Source: Chryseobacterium sp. SN22
Lineage (GTDB): Bacteria > Bacteroidota > Bacteroidia > Flavobacteriales > Weeksellaceae
Length of the DNA stretch: 64,000 bases
Assembly (NCBI RefSeq): GCF_008329705.1
Contig: NZ_VTSX01000018.1
Span: 1-64,000, forward strand
Reading direction: 5' to 3'
The notes under the pieces are model-generated. The model was not told where the DNA came from, made no database searches, and was given only the letters and a program-made list of their open reading frames with translations. Of this stretch, positions 1-7,566 are shown in pieces (position 1 is the first letter of the stretch; the number at the start of each line of letters is the position of its first letter). The position numbers were made by a program, and so were the translations under genes.

Positions 1-145
1 GGGAAATAGATACTTTTTGTTTTAAAAAAAATAAAAAAATGATGACATTATTTATGTCGTATGTCGTTAGATTTTTTTTCTTTAAAATCTTATACTCATT
101 ATGTTATTTAAAGTTAAAAGGTTTTATAGTATACGAATAAAATAG

Positions 146-153
146 TAATTTTG
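146..153 (+). promoter_or_regulatory. Candidate -7 promoter element for the small ORF-dGTPase operon
   Basis: TAATTTTG matches the Bacteroidetes -7 consensus TAnnTTTG and lies 14 bases before the ATG at 168, giving a very short leader. I see no clear TTTG -33 box at the usual distance. Confidence 0.4.
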
Positions 154-167
154 ATAAAAACTAAAAT

Positions 168-329
168 ATGAGTATTAAACCCCAAAAGGCATCTTTTGAA
201 TCGCCTGCATTAAAAAAAGCAATTTCCCAAGCAGTACGTGATACTTCTTATCAATTAAGAGGTACTTCTAATAAATCGCAAAGTAGTCCTATAAAAGAAG
301 TAAAAAACATAACCCCTGTTAAGAAATAA
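168..329 (+). CDS. Small unknown protein overlapping the dGTPase gene (53 aa)
   Basis: The frame opens with ATG at 168 and ends in a TAATG junction, so its stop shares one base with the start of the dGTPase gene; this suggests translational coupling. The product is lysine- and serine-rich, has no membrane segment and no motif I recognise. It begins MSIKPQKASFESPALKKAIS and has a second basic stretch at the C-terminus. Partnership with the phosphohydrolase is inferred from overlap alone; it could be a regulator or inhibitor, or a small leader peptide. Confidence 0.6.
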   Translation: MSIKPQKASFESPALKKAISQAVRDTSYQLRGTSNKSQSSPIKEVKNITPVKK

Positions 330-1786
330 TGTATACTAATGATGATGCTCAAAGAGTATTAGAAACTAATGAGCAAGATTATAGAACAGCTTACAGGCGT
401 GATTATGCACGATTAATTCATTCACCTTCGTTTAGACGTCTTCAGGGAAAAACTCAATTATATCCAGGAATTGAATCTGATTTTTTTAGAAATAGATTAA
501 CCCATTCATTGGAAGTTGCTCAAATTTCAAAAACAATTGGAAATTTTATTAATAATAATTTTTTGAGCGATAATGAAAAGGAACCAATAAATCTCGATAT
601 TTGTGAATTTGCAGGTGTTGCTCATGACTTAGGACATCCACCTTTTGGACATCAAGGGGAAGAAGCATTGGATGAGTGTATGAGAGATAATGGAGGATTT
701 GAAGGTAATGCTCAAACTCTTCGCATTCTCTCTAAACTTGAGAAAAAAGAAAAATCAGAAATTCTCGGTAATGATAGTGAGTTTAGATTTGGGTTAAATT
801 TAACTTATCGTTCTTTAGCATCAATTCTTAAATATGATAATGAAATTCCCGTTAAATATAATGATCGTAAAGATTCTGAGAAAAACAAAGCTATTAAAGG
901 TTATTATAGTTTAGAAAGAGATTTAGTAGAGACAATAAAAGAAAAGGTAGTTGGAGAAAAATTTGAGGGCATTTTTAAAACTGTAGAGTGTCAAATCATG
1001 GATATCGCTGACGATATAGCATATTCAACCTATGATTTAGAAGATGGTTTTAAAGCTGGTTTTTATCATCCAACCGCTTTCTTTTCTTATCCTGAAAATG
1101 TATTTGTAAATGTTGCACAAAAAGTAGAGAAAGCTTTAAAAAAGGATGAAAATATTAAGAAAAAAACTTTTTCGCCGGATGAGGTAAAAGAAATTCTACT
1201 AACAGTTTTTTCTAATGTTTATAATTATGAATCTATTGGACTCCAATTAGCAGAAGATGAAAAGGGTAATCACTATATTGCAATTCCTAAAGGAGTTACG
1301 CAAGAAGCAATGCTTAGTAATATTGTTAATACAGTAAGTAGAGGTTCTAAAAGTGTTGCAGAAGATGGATATATTCGAAACGCATTTACATCTGACCTTA
1401 TTAATGGAGCAATAAATGATGTAAAGTTTATTTTAAATGAAAAGCATCCTTCTTTATCAAAAGTTTTTCTTGAAGAGAGTTCAAGAATAAGGGTTGAAGT
1501 TTTAAAAAACTTCACCTATGAAAGTCAGATATTAAGTCCTAGATTAAAAATTGCTGAATTTAGAGGGAAGGAAATTGTTAAAGAAATATTTAAAGTTTTG
1601 AGTCAAGATGAAGGCTGGAGATTGATGCCTTCTGATTATCAGACTATTCATAATCACTTTAAGTCTAAAGCTAATAAATTAAGATGCATATGCGACTATA
1701 TTTCTGGTATGACAGATAAATATGCTATTGAATTTTATGGACGTTTAAAATCTGAAAATCCTGAAACAATTTTTAAACCTTTTTAA
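329..1786 (+). CDS. dgt: dGTP triphosphohydrolase, HD superfamily (485 aa)
   Basis: This enzyme family hydrolyses dGTP to deoxyguanosine and triphosphate. The family signatures are present in order: the basic N-terminal helix with SPSFRRLQGKTQL (32-44), RNRLTHSLEVAQ with His59, the metal-binding HD pair in VAHDLGHPPFGHQGEE (His99, Asp100), and DIADDIAYSTYDLED (about 225-239) supplying the later aspartate. Length is normal for the family. The gene is AT-rich, well below the GC of the ribosomal region, and lies outside the ssrA scars, so transfer is likely. Related dGTPases are known phage-defence proteins that drain dNTP pools. Housekeeping or defence role cannot be decided from sequence. Confidence 0.93.
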   Translation: MYTNDDAQRVLETNEQDYRTAYRRDYARLIHSPSFRRLQGKTQLYPGIESDFFRNRLTHSLEVAQISKTIGNFINNNFLSDNEKEPINLDICEFAGVAHDLGHPPFGHQGEEALDECMRDNGGFEGNAQTLRILSKLEKKEKSEILGNDSEFRFGLNLTYRSLASILKYDNEIPVKYNDRKDSEKNKAIKGYYSLERDLVETIKEKVVGEKFEGIFKTVECQIMDIADDIAYSTYDLEDGFKAGFYHPTAFFSYPENVFVNVAQKVEKALKKDENIKKKTFSPDEVKEILLTVFSNVYNYESIGLQLAEDEKGNHYIAIPKGVTQEAMLSNIVNTVSRGSKSVAEDGYIRNAFTSDLINGAINDVKFILNEKHPSLSKVFLEESSRIRVEVLKNFTYESQILSPRLKIAEFRGKEIVKEIFKVLSQDEGWRLMPSDYQTIHNHFKSKANKLRCICDYISGMTDKYAIEFYGRLKSENPETIFKPF

Positions 1787-2092
1787 TTTATTAAAATATA
1801 ATAATATGTTTAATACTAGAATAGTATTAAATTTATTTTACTTTAAAATCAATTATCCAAGCTAACTCTTTTTAAATTATAAATAATATCAAAGTTTGTA
1901 GTAGATTAAGTGAGATTGATTATAAATGTAATAACCTTAATTTAAGACAATAACTAATAATAAAGAAACTAATAAAGGAGGTCAATCGGTCACCAGCACG
2001 ATGCTCGAGCCAGCAGGAAGCTGAATATAATAGATGAAAGAATTCTAAAAACAAAAAAGTGAAAACACAACGTTTCTCTTTTTTATTATCAG
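1787..2092. other. Non-coding stretch with REP-like hairpin and tmRNA-downstream remnant
   Basis: I see no gene. From about 1987 to 2092 the sequence matches 3429-3535 with scattered differences. Both stretches lie just outside a tmRNA 3'-end remnant and include a hairpin followed by T/A runs that would act as a terminator for a minus-strand tmRNA. It looks like the original downstream flank of ssrA carried along with the remnant. Confidence 0.6.
1987..2014. repeat. REP-like palindromic repeat, decayed copy
   Basis: CGGTCACC..CGAGCCAGC is a degraded version of the palindrome at 3429-3456. A third copy in inverted orientation lies at 8009-8033. The GAGC/GCTC arms are the shared core. Confidence 0.5.
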
Positions 2093-2225
2093 TAGAGTTG
2101 TAGGGATTCGAACCCTCGTCCAAACAAACCATACATAAGATTTCTATAGGCTTATCCTGCTGTTGGTTTTCTGCTGGAGGAGAGAGAGCAGACACCCAAC
2201 TTCCAGCTTATTTTCTGAGATTTTC
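2093..2225 (-). pseudogene. Displaced tmRNA 3'-end fragment (scar 1)
   Basis: About 133 nt match the last 132 nt of the intact tmRNA gene (36119-36250) in the same orientation, including the T-arm GGTTCGAA and the pseudoknot-side block ending CTTCCAGC. The 3' acceptor strand is mutated (CAACTCTA in place of CAACTCCA), so the fragment cannot be functional. Partial 3' copies of a tRNA or tmRNA gene are the classic trace of tyrosine-recombinase elements that integrate there and displace the original end. Confidence 0.85.
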
Positions 2226-2465
2226 TTCTTCACCGGTGCAGGTATGAAGCTTGTGAAGTTCTTCGTTGTATTATAGCAACACAGATCTTCATCAAGCAAT
2301 AGTTTTTTTCCGGATCAAAAAGGAATATAACTTTTAAAAAAACAGTTTTTATCTGTTTGTTGTTATTACATTACTGCATGTTTGGGATATCCTGTTGAAT
2401 GGTAAGATCAGAAAACGGTTACATCAATAGGATCATTTTGGTCATTCAGGATTTTATGATAAAGT

Positions 2466-2861
2466 ATGGCAATAAGCAGTAAAAATAAACGCAGGGTTTC
2501 TGTGGGTAATAAGGAATACCTGTGGTGGGTATTTGATGAATATGACCAGACCGAACTTGACGGCATACAGGTAAAGGCGGTCTGCTCTGATCAGACCCAT
2601 TTTATAAAATATGGATTGCAGCAAAAACCGGATGACCGGAAATTGGTACTGGCATGGGAAAATTACACCAAACTTGTTCATCTGTCATCACCTCCCGTAT
2701 TTGAAGATAACGAAGGGATCATAAGTACGGCAGGGGTTAAGGAAATGATACAATGGTGTAAAAAAGAGCGACACCGGATTCAGTATTCATGTGATGGAAA
2801 TAAGAATGACCTTACCGAAACAGAGCAGCAATTGTTGCTCAAGGAATACAGGAAAAATTAG
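2466..2861 (+). CDS. Unknown protein (131 aa) of the module between the tmRNA scars
   Basis: The ATG at 2466 opens a soluble, charged protein with no signal peptide or membrane segment. It starts MAISSKNKRRVSVGNKEYLW and is rich in Trp and Tyr. I do not recognise the family. It ends 11 bases before a lipoprotein start codon, so the two probably form a unit. A decayed relative of its first 25 codons lies at 26058-26135, directly after a junction motif. The gene therefore belongs to the pool of mobile modules in this region. Confidence 0.6.
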   Translation: MAISSKNKRRVSVGNKEYLWWVFDEYDQTELDGIQVKAVCSDQTHFIKYGLQQKPDDRKLVLAWENYTKLVHLSSPPVFEDNEGIISTAGVKEMIQWCKKERHRIQYSCDGNKNDLTETEQQLLLKEYRKN

Positions 2862-2872
2862 GATAGAAAGAA

Positions 2873-3342
2873 ATGAAAATACATTTCGTACTCATGCTGG
2901 GTTTTTTGCTTTCATGTACAAAACAACCGGAAATGAAGATAAGGAACGATTCCTGGGAAAATTACAGGTGAATACTGATTTTCAGAAAATTACCATTGAC
3001 CGTCATTCTGACAGTGCAGAAGTTGTAAATATAATCCGGAACAAGGAGATTTATAATATTCCGCCCAAATATATTGCTGAAGACACGGTAACAATAAAGA
3101 TTTATCTCAGCAGGATTGAAAAAGACAGCTTAAAAAATTGGATCAGGTCTTCCATACTCAACCCTCAATTTACAGATTTATATGCTACTGATTATGTAGG
3201 AAACGTAGAGTTGAAGTACATTGACAGAGGTACCACTTTGAGTTGTACCTATAATTCTGTTGGAGCATGGGACAAAGTATCACAAAACACAAAGAAAATT
3301 TATAATTTATTGAGTAGCAAAACCAAGTTATCCAGACAGTAA
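2873..3342 (+). pseudogene. Lipoprotein gene with a frameshift
   Basis: The ATG at 2873 encodes a lipoprotein signal peptide with a lipobox (GFLLSC, Cys15), but this frame stops at 2969-2971. A different frame continues from about 2955 to the stop at 3342 with about 125 protein-like residues (VNTDFQKITIDRHS onward, ending SSKTKLSRQ). Together they look like one secreted lipoprotein of about 155 residues broken by a single-base indel. A sequencing error would give the same picture. Function unknown. Confidence 0.65.
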
Positions 3343-3428
3343 ATTAGTATGCTCTTCGCTACCAAAAGCGTCCGTTTGTTCATATCAAGACAAATAAGAA
3401 GCAACGAATAAAGCAGTTCCGTCTTAAT

Positions 3429-3456
3429 CGGTCACGAGCAAAATGCTCGCGCCAGC
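3429..3456. repeat. REP-like palindromic repeat
   Basis: CGGTCACGAGCAAAATGCTCGCGCCAGC contains GAGCA/TGCTC arms around a short AT centre. The same pattern occurs decayed at 1987-2014 and reversed at 8009-8033. The style resembles dispersed extragenic palindromes of flavobacteria. Confidence 0.55.
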
Positions 3457-3535
3457 AGATAAGCTGAATGTAGCAGATAAAAGAATTTCAAAAATCAAAA
3501 AAGAGAAGACATCATGTTTTCTCTTTCTTGGTCAG

Positions 3536-3659
3536 TGGAGTTGGGGGATTCGAACTCTCGTCCAGATAAGCCATACCTAAGACTTCTATAGGCTTATCCT
3601 GCTGTTTGTTTTCGGCTGGAGGCAGAGCACAGACACCCAGTTTCCAGATTATCTTCTGA
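3536..3659 (-). pseudogene. Displaced tmRNA 3'-end fragment (scar 2)
   Basis: This second partial tmRNA copy covers roughly the same 3' segment as scar 1, with more substitutions in the T-arm (GAACTCTCG for GAACCCTCG) and upstream. On its downstream side (3429-3535) it shares a further 106 bases with scar 1, including the hairpin CTCTTT..AAAGAG region. Its 5' break at CTTCTGA joins directly to a fragment of the 181-residue protein family. Confidence 0.83.
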
Positions 3660-3749
3660 TGTAAAATCAAACCTGAAGGTACAAATTTTGTGAGTGGCAC
3701 AAACATTATCCCGGTAGATGTATTACAGGTCAGGGCAGCTTTATCATAA
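3660..3749 (+). pseudogene. Fragment of a divergent 181-residue-family gene
   Basis: The plus strand reads KPEGTNFVSGTNIIPVDVLQ then VRAALS and stop. This matches the middle of the intact proteins (KAGGANFMNGTNLIPVNVLT, residues 89-108) at most positions, yet is clearly a different family member. It starts exactly where tmRNA scar 2 ends. There is no start codon and no downstream half. Confidence 0.7.
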
Positions 3750-3770
3750 AAACAAACAGCAATTTTATAT

Positions 3771-3897
3771 AAGCCTTCAACACGTAACATGTTGGGGGCT
3801 TTTTCTATTGAAGCCAAATGAATCATCCTGTAGTTATTTTACTACACGAACTTCCATGTTCCACTACAAAGAAAATTTTACCGCCGCCGTAGATTTG
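3771..3897 (+). promoter_or_regulatory. Control region of 181-residue gene copy 1
   Basis: Three elements occur in order: a terminator-like hairpin (GCCTTCAACA / TGTTGGGGGC, 3771-3804, then T4), a palindrome TGTAGT-TATTTT-ACTACA (3829-3846) followed by GAAC-N6-GTTC, and a -7 element TAGATTTG (3890-3897). The hairpin insulates the gene from upstream reading; the palindromes are candidate operators. The same block precedes all six copies. Confidence 0.65.
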
Positions 3898-3950
3898 TAA
3901 TGTCAAAAGAGGACAATTAATCAAGAATAAAAAAAATAAATAATACGATC

Positions 3951-4496
3951 ATGACAAAACAAATCGCCATCGCAGCCTTAACTATCGGAGCCTTCATCTT
4001 AGGAACCAACAATGCCAAGGCTCAGAATACGACTGCCACCACAACGGTAAACATTACCCTGAATGATGTCATCTCTATCGATGCGGGAAGTACGGCCATC
4101 GGGAACACGGTTGACTTCAACTATGCTACGGCAGCAGATTATAACTCTGATCAGACGGTTACCAAAGCCAACTCCCTGAAAGTGACTTCAACAAAGAACT
4201 TTAATGTTAAGGTAAAAGCAGGGGGTGCTAATTTCATGAACGGAACCAACCTGATCCCTGTCAATGTTCTGACCATTAAAGCCGCTACCGCTGCCGGAAC
4301 CATGGGCGGAACAAAAAGCGCTGTCGTTTTATCGGCAACGGACCAGACTTTGGTATCAAACGCTCCGCTTGGAAGCGCCTTAACCCTGAACCTGGACTAC
4401 ACCATCCCGGCAGCGAAATCATCTTCTTCCGACATCTTAGGGAAACCGGCCGGAACCTACACGCAGACCGTAACATATACCGCAACTGCTTTATAA
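3951..4496 (+). CDS. Exported 181-residue beta-rich protein, copy 1
   Basis: Residues 1-24 form a signal peptide with predicted cleavage AKA|QN. The mature part is rich in Thr, Ala, Asn and Val, lacks cysteine, and alternates polar and hydrophobic residues like an immunoglobulin-type beta sandwich. The final strand GTYTQTVTYTATAL resembles the closing strand of pilin or spore-coat-U/DUF4402-like secreted proteins, but I do not claim that family. Differences from other copies: T2, I5, A115. It is insulated by a terminator before and after. It marks the left end of the six-copy array. Confidence 0.85.
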   Translation: MTKQIAIAALTIGAFILGTNNAKAQNTTATTTVNITLNDVISIDAGSTAIGNTVDFNYATAADYNSDQTVTKANSLKVTSTKNFNVKVKAGGANFMNGTNLIPVNVLTIKAATAAGTMGGTKSAVVLSATDQTLVSNAPLGSALTLNLDYTIPAAKSSSSDILGKPAGTYTQTVTYTATAL

Positions 4497-4535
4497 ATAA
4501 AAATTTTTCATATAATATTTTGTGATTTGGTGTAT

Positions 4536-4567
4536 CGAAGGCTTCCTGCAGGAGGCCTTTGATTTTG
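4536..4567 (+). terminator. Rho-independent terminator of copy 1
   Basis: CGAAGGC-N12-GCCTTTG stem with an internal TCCTGCAGGA palindrome, followed by TTTTG. It is conserved downstream of copies 1-5. Confidence 0.85.
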
Positions 4568-4710
4568 TATGTATTGATCAGTCATCTAGCTGTTCATTTC
4601 CCGGAGATTGGTCCGGGAATATGTGTAAAGATCGCTGTACGCTGGATAGCTGTCGGTTTCCGGAGCTTCTTTACAAAGATGGCTGCAGAGAATAGAAATT
4701 AATAAGCGAA

Positions 4711-4724
4711 TATCACAAAACGAT
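4711..4724 (+). repeat. Junction motif, instance 1
   Basis: TATCACAAAACGAT, two mismatches to the consensus TCTCAAAAAACGAT. It ends the shared 3' block of copy 1; the related 3' block of copy 2 ends at its own motif (11171), and the sequences differ beyond it. Confidence 0.55.
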
Positions 4725-4808
4725 GTTTAAAACAAGTAGGCTGCCTTTTATGAACAGCCTTTTTTTCGATTATGACTTCTATAAACTACTTTTCCATATA
4801 TATAAACA

Positions 4809-5552
4809 CTATTTTTTTGCATAATTAATAAACCCACCATCGACAACGAGTTCTGTCCCCGTAATAAAACTTGCATGGTCTGAAGCTAAAAATAATATTG
4901 CTCTTGCTATCTCATCCGGTTCAGCCAATCTTTGCAATGCGGTTGAAGATGCAAAATGATCAAGTAATTGTTCGGACGCAGCTGATAATACTAATTCTGT
5001 AGCGACTGGACCTGGACTGACAATGTTAACACGAATTTTTCTACCTGCCAATTCGTTTGCTGCCACCTGAGCTATCTTATTTATCGCTGCTTTTGAGCCT
5101 GAGTATACGCTTGTATTAAGGGTAGCAAGACTTGCTGAACCTGAAGAAGTAAATATAACCGAAGAGCCATCAGCCAAATAGGGCAGTAACTTTTGCAGAG
5201 TAAAATAGTGGCCTTTAACATTGGTGTTGAATTGCTGATCAAATTCTTCTTCAGTAGTTTGGGCAATTGGCTTAAGCGTTATAATTGCTGCATTTAATAA
5301 TAGGACATCTATACTAATGCCCGATTCTGCGATGGCTTTTTCCAGAGAAACAATACCTCCCAGGGCTGAAGCGTCAGCAACAATAGTTTTTAGATTAGGA
5401 TTGTCAATCCGTTCAGCAGCTGCCTTCAGATTTTTTTCGTTTCTGCCGGTTATCCAGACATTTGCTCCAGCACTAATAAATTTTTTTGCAGTAGCAAATC
5501 CGATCCCGGTAGTTCCACCACAAATTACTACATTCTTTTTTGTAAAGTTCAT
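4809..5552 (-). CDS. Short-chain dehydrogenase/reductase (247 aa)
   Basis: This is a classical SDR, an NAD(P)-dependent oxidoreductase of the cytosol. Visible motifs are the dinucleotide-binding GGTTGIG (12-18), NAA (87-89, the usual NNAG position), and the catalytic Tyr150-x3-Lys154 in YSGSK after the TSSGS strand. Length is standard. The substrate cannot be read from sequence. The gene is divergent from an HxlR-type regulator 98 bases away, a pairing typical of electrophile- or quinone-responsive detoxification genes. Confidence 0.9.
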   Translation of the reverse strand: MNFTKKNVVICGGTTGIGFATAKKFISAGANVWITGRNEKNLKAAAERIDNPNLKTIVADASALGGIVSLEKAIAESGISIDVLLLNAAIITLKPIAQTTEEEFDQQFNTNVKGHYFTLQKLLPYLADGSSVIFTSSGSASLATLNTSVYSGSKAAINKIAQVAANELAGRKIRVNIVSPGPVATELVLSAASEQLLDHFASSTALQRLAEPDEIARAILFLASDHASFITGTELVVDGGFINYAKK

Positions 5553-5588
5553 TTTTTGAAATTTAATAGGTCAAAGGTATTTAAATGA

Positions 5589-5640
5589 AGTTATTTTAAG
5601 TTACTTTGTAATTAATAATAATGGTAACAAAAAAATAACT
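5589..5640. promoter_or_regulatory. Nested inverted repeats between SDR and HxlR genes
   Basis: AGTTATTTT (5589-5597) pairs with AAAATAACT (5632-5640), and inside it GTTAC (5600-5604) pairs with GTAAC (5624-5628). The position in a divergent regulator-target gap makes it a candidate HxlR operator. Confidence 0.45.
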
Positions 5641-5650
5641 AAGTAATATT

Positions 5651-6022
5651 ATGATGCAATCAGAAGAAGACCAGGTATATGTACGTAAGCAAATATTGAG
5701 ATCAATTCAAGACTCAATGTATGTGTTGGAAGGTAAATGGAAAGTTTCAATTATTTCTTCTCTCTGTTGCTTTAACAAAAGACGATTTACTGATATTTCA
5801 AATGATATCACAGGAATTTCAAATAGGATGTTAAGTAAGGAACTCAAAGAACTTGAGACGAATAATATAGTAAAGAGAAGTATCCTGGATACGCGACCAG
5901 TAACAGTCCAGTATGAACTTACAGAACATGGCAGAACCCTTCAACCGATTATGAAAAATCTTGCAGAATGGGGATTGCTGCATCGAAATGAAATTATTGG
6001 TAATAGGCCAAGCAACCTATAA
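5651..6022 (+). CDS. HxlR-family winged-helix regulator (123 aa)
   Basis: The core MYVLEGKWKVSIISSLC, then RFTDISNDITGISNRMLSKE and a wing ending VQYELTEHG is the HxlR DNA-binding domain. These regulators act as dimers, often sensing electrophiles through a cysteine. Two Cys lie in the first helix region (SSLCCF). Two ATGs are adjacent at 5651 and 5654. The divergent SDR gene is the likely target. Confidence 0.88.
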   Translation: MMQSEEDQVYVRKQILRSIQDSMYVLEGKWKVSIISSLCCFNKRRFTDISNDITGISNRMLSKELKELETNNIVKRSILDTRPVTVQYELTEHGRTLQPIMKNLAEWGLLHRNEIIGNRPSNL

Positions 6023-6143
6023 ACATAATGAGATTTGTAGTGTAAATCGTATTAAAATACAGATACTTAAACTTAAAAAAGTAAGTATTGTGAATTGAAG
6101 CTAATTAAATATATAATAGGAACTAATGGTTCTAATCAATTAG

Positions 6144-6157
6144 TCTCAAAAAACGAT
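6144..6157 (+). repeat. Junction motif, instance 2 (exact consensus)
   Basis: TCTCAAAAAACGAT lies between the SDR/HxlR module and the first DUF1016 module. Confidence 0.7.
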
Positions 6158-6240
6158 TAATAGAGCTAATTAATTACGTAATCAGGTTATGTTATCTTAT
6201 AAAAATAATCTAGTACATTTGTCATAAATGCAGTATTATT

Positions 6241-7209
6241 ATGAATGACCAATTTTCTGATATCATTCAAATCATTAAAAATGCTCGAAATAAAGCCATT
6301 AAAGCTGTAAATTCAGAATTGATTAGTCTTTATTGGAATATTGGCGAATATATCAGCAAGAAGGTGGAGCTAAGTGAATGGGGACAATCCGTTGTTAGAG
6401 AACTGGCTCAATATATTCAGGCTAATGAACCTGAAATCAAAGGATTTTCGGACAAAAATCTTTGGAGAATGAAGCAGTTCTATGAAGCTTATAGGGAATT
6501 TCCAAAAGTCTCAACACTGTTGAGAGAAATAAGCTGGTCCCATAATTTATCGATCTTTTCGAGATGTAAATCAATCGAAGAGCGGGAATTCTACATAAAA
6601 CTCACAAAACAAGAAAACTACAGCTTTCGTGAATTGGAACGGCAAATCTCAAGCAGCCTTTTTGAAAGAACGATGATCGGAAATTCAAAACTCTCAACAG
6701 TGTTGAGACAAAATAACCCCGACATTGCTAATACTTTTAAGGACAGCTATGTTTTTGATTTTTTAAATTTACCTGATTTACATTCCGAAAATGATCTGCA
6801 GAAAGGTCTGATAAAACAGATGAAAGACTTTATTTTAGAATTAGGTAAAGATTTTCTATTTGTTGGGGAAGAATATAGGGTTCAGGTTGGTTCATCAGAT
6901 TTTTACATTGATTTACTTTTTTATCATCGAGGTTTACAGTGCTTAGTTGCTTTTGAACTTAAAGCAGATAAATTTAAACCGGAGCATTTGGGTAAACTTA
7001 ATTTTTATCTTGAAGCCCTTGACAGGGATGTGAAAAAGGTAAATGAAAATCCCAGCATCGGAATTCTGTTGTGTAAGGACAAAGATAATGAGGTTGTGGA
7101 ATATGCTTTAAGCAGAAGTCTCTCTGCAACTATGGTAGCAGAATATAAAACTCAACTTCCGGATAAAAATTTATTGCAACAAAAGTTGCATGAATTATTT
7201 GAAGATTAA
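6241..7209 (+). CDS. DUF1016 (YhcG-like) PD-(D/E)xK nuclease-fold protein, copy 1 (322 aa)
   Basis: The N-terminal helical DUF1016 part (SLYWNIGEYISKKV, then GFSDKNLWRMKQFYEAY) is followed by the nuclease-like core: Asp224 in FYIDLLFYH, and Glu239-x-Lys241 in VAFELK. The family is widespread on mobile DNA and is presumed to cut or bind DNA; its role is not established. Two copies of a perfect 17-base palindrome TCTCAACA-N-TGTTGAGA (6509-6525 and 6692-6708) lie in frame and encode VSTLLR and LSTVLR. The gene ends one base before the next junction motif. Confidence 0.92.
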   Translation: MNDQFSDIIQIIKNARNKAIKAVNSELISLYWNIGEYISKKVELSEWGQSVVRELAQYIQANEPEIKGFSDKNLWRMKQFYEAYREFPKVSTLLREISWSHNLSIFSRCKSIEEREFYIKLTKQENYSFRELERQISSSLFERTMIGNSKLSTVLRQNNPDIANTFKDSYVFDFLNLPDLHSENDLQKGLIKQMKDFILELGKDFLFVGEEYRVQVGSSDFYIDLLFYHRGLQCLVAFELKADKFKPEHLGKLNFYLEALDRDVKKVNENPSIGILLCKDKDNEVVEYALSRSLSATMVAEYKTQLPDKNLLQQKLHELFED

Positions 7210-7210
7210 G

Positions 7211-7225
7211 TCTCAAAAAAACGAT
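7211..7225 (+). repeat. Junction motif, instance 3
   Basis: TCTCAAAAAAACGAT, consensus with one extra A. It lies between the stop of the first DUF1016 gene and the ATG of a small membrane protein four bases later. Confidence 0.65.
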
Positions 7226-7228
7226 TCG

Positions 7229-7459
7229 ATGAAAAATAAAAAGCTACTCTATATAACATCTTTTCTATTCTTAATAGTGTTTCTTTTGTGTTTTATTTTA
7301 ATACAGATAGAAGTGAGAAATGTATATATTGATATTATTTACTCAGCGGTTATCTTATCAACTATGGTTACTAGTGTAGCTTTATTTTTTAATTTGATAC
7401 TAAATCTAAAGGATAAATCTAAAAAAATGATGAAATGCAAGAAAAGCAAATACTTATAG
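7229..7459 (+). CDS. Small membrane protein (76 aa)
   Basis: I chose the ATG at 7229, just after the junction motif, rather than the in-frame ATG at 7190 that lies inside the DUF1016 gene. Two hydrophobic segments (about residues 5-24 and 33-57) predict two membrane helices, with a lysine-rich tail (KDKSKKMMKCKKSKYL). Family not recognised. Confidence 0.5.
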   Translation: MKNKKLLYITSFLFLIVFLLCFILIQIEVRNVYIDIIYSAVILSTMVTSVALFFNLILNLKDKSKKMMKCKKSKYL

Positions 7460-7467
7460 ATTATTTA

Positions 7468-7481
7468 TCTCAAAAAACGGT
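7468..7481 (+). repeat. Junction motif, instance 4
   Basis: TCTCAAAAAACGGT, one mismatch. Its last bases overlap the left arm of the inverted repeat at 7478-7562. Confidence 0.65.
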
Positions 7482-7562
7482 TGGATTTGAAAGTATAGCA
7501 GTACGAATCGGAGTTAAAGTGCCAAAAAAGATTTCATTATGGAATTTGTAATAATCCAACCG
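7478..7562. repeat. Inverted repeat hairpin spanning a module start
   Basis: CGGTTGGATT (7478-7487) pairs perfectly with AATCCAACCG (7553-7562), 65 bases apart. The right arm ends just before the ATG at 7567. No gene fits inside. Confidence 0.55.
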
Positions 7563-7566
7563 TAAT

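Noticed and set aside
1920..2195. Minus-strand open frames over the tmRNA scars (also 3512-3826)
   Set aside because: They are chance frames through RNA-gene remnants; the translation contains the T-arm sequence.
3718..3900. Small gene overlapping the copy 1 control region
   Set aside because: The frame spans the terminator hairpin, palindrome and promoter and has no protein-like character.
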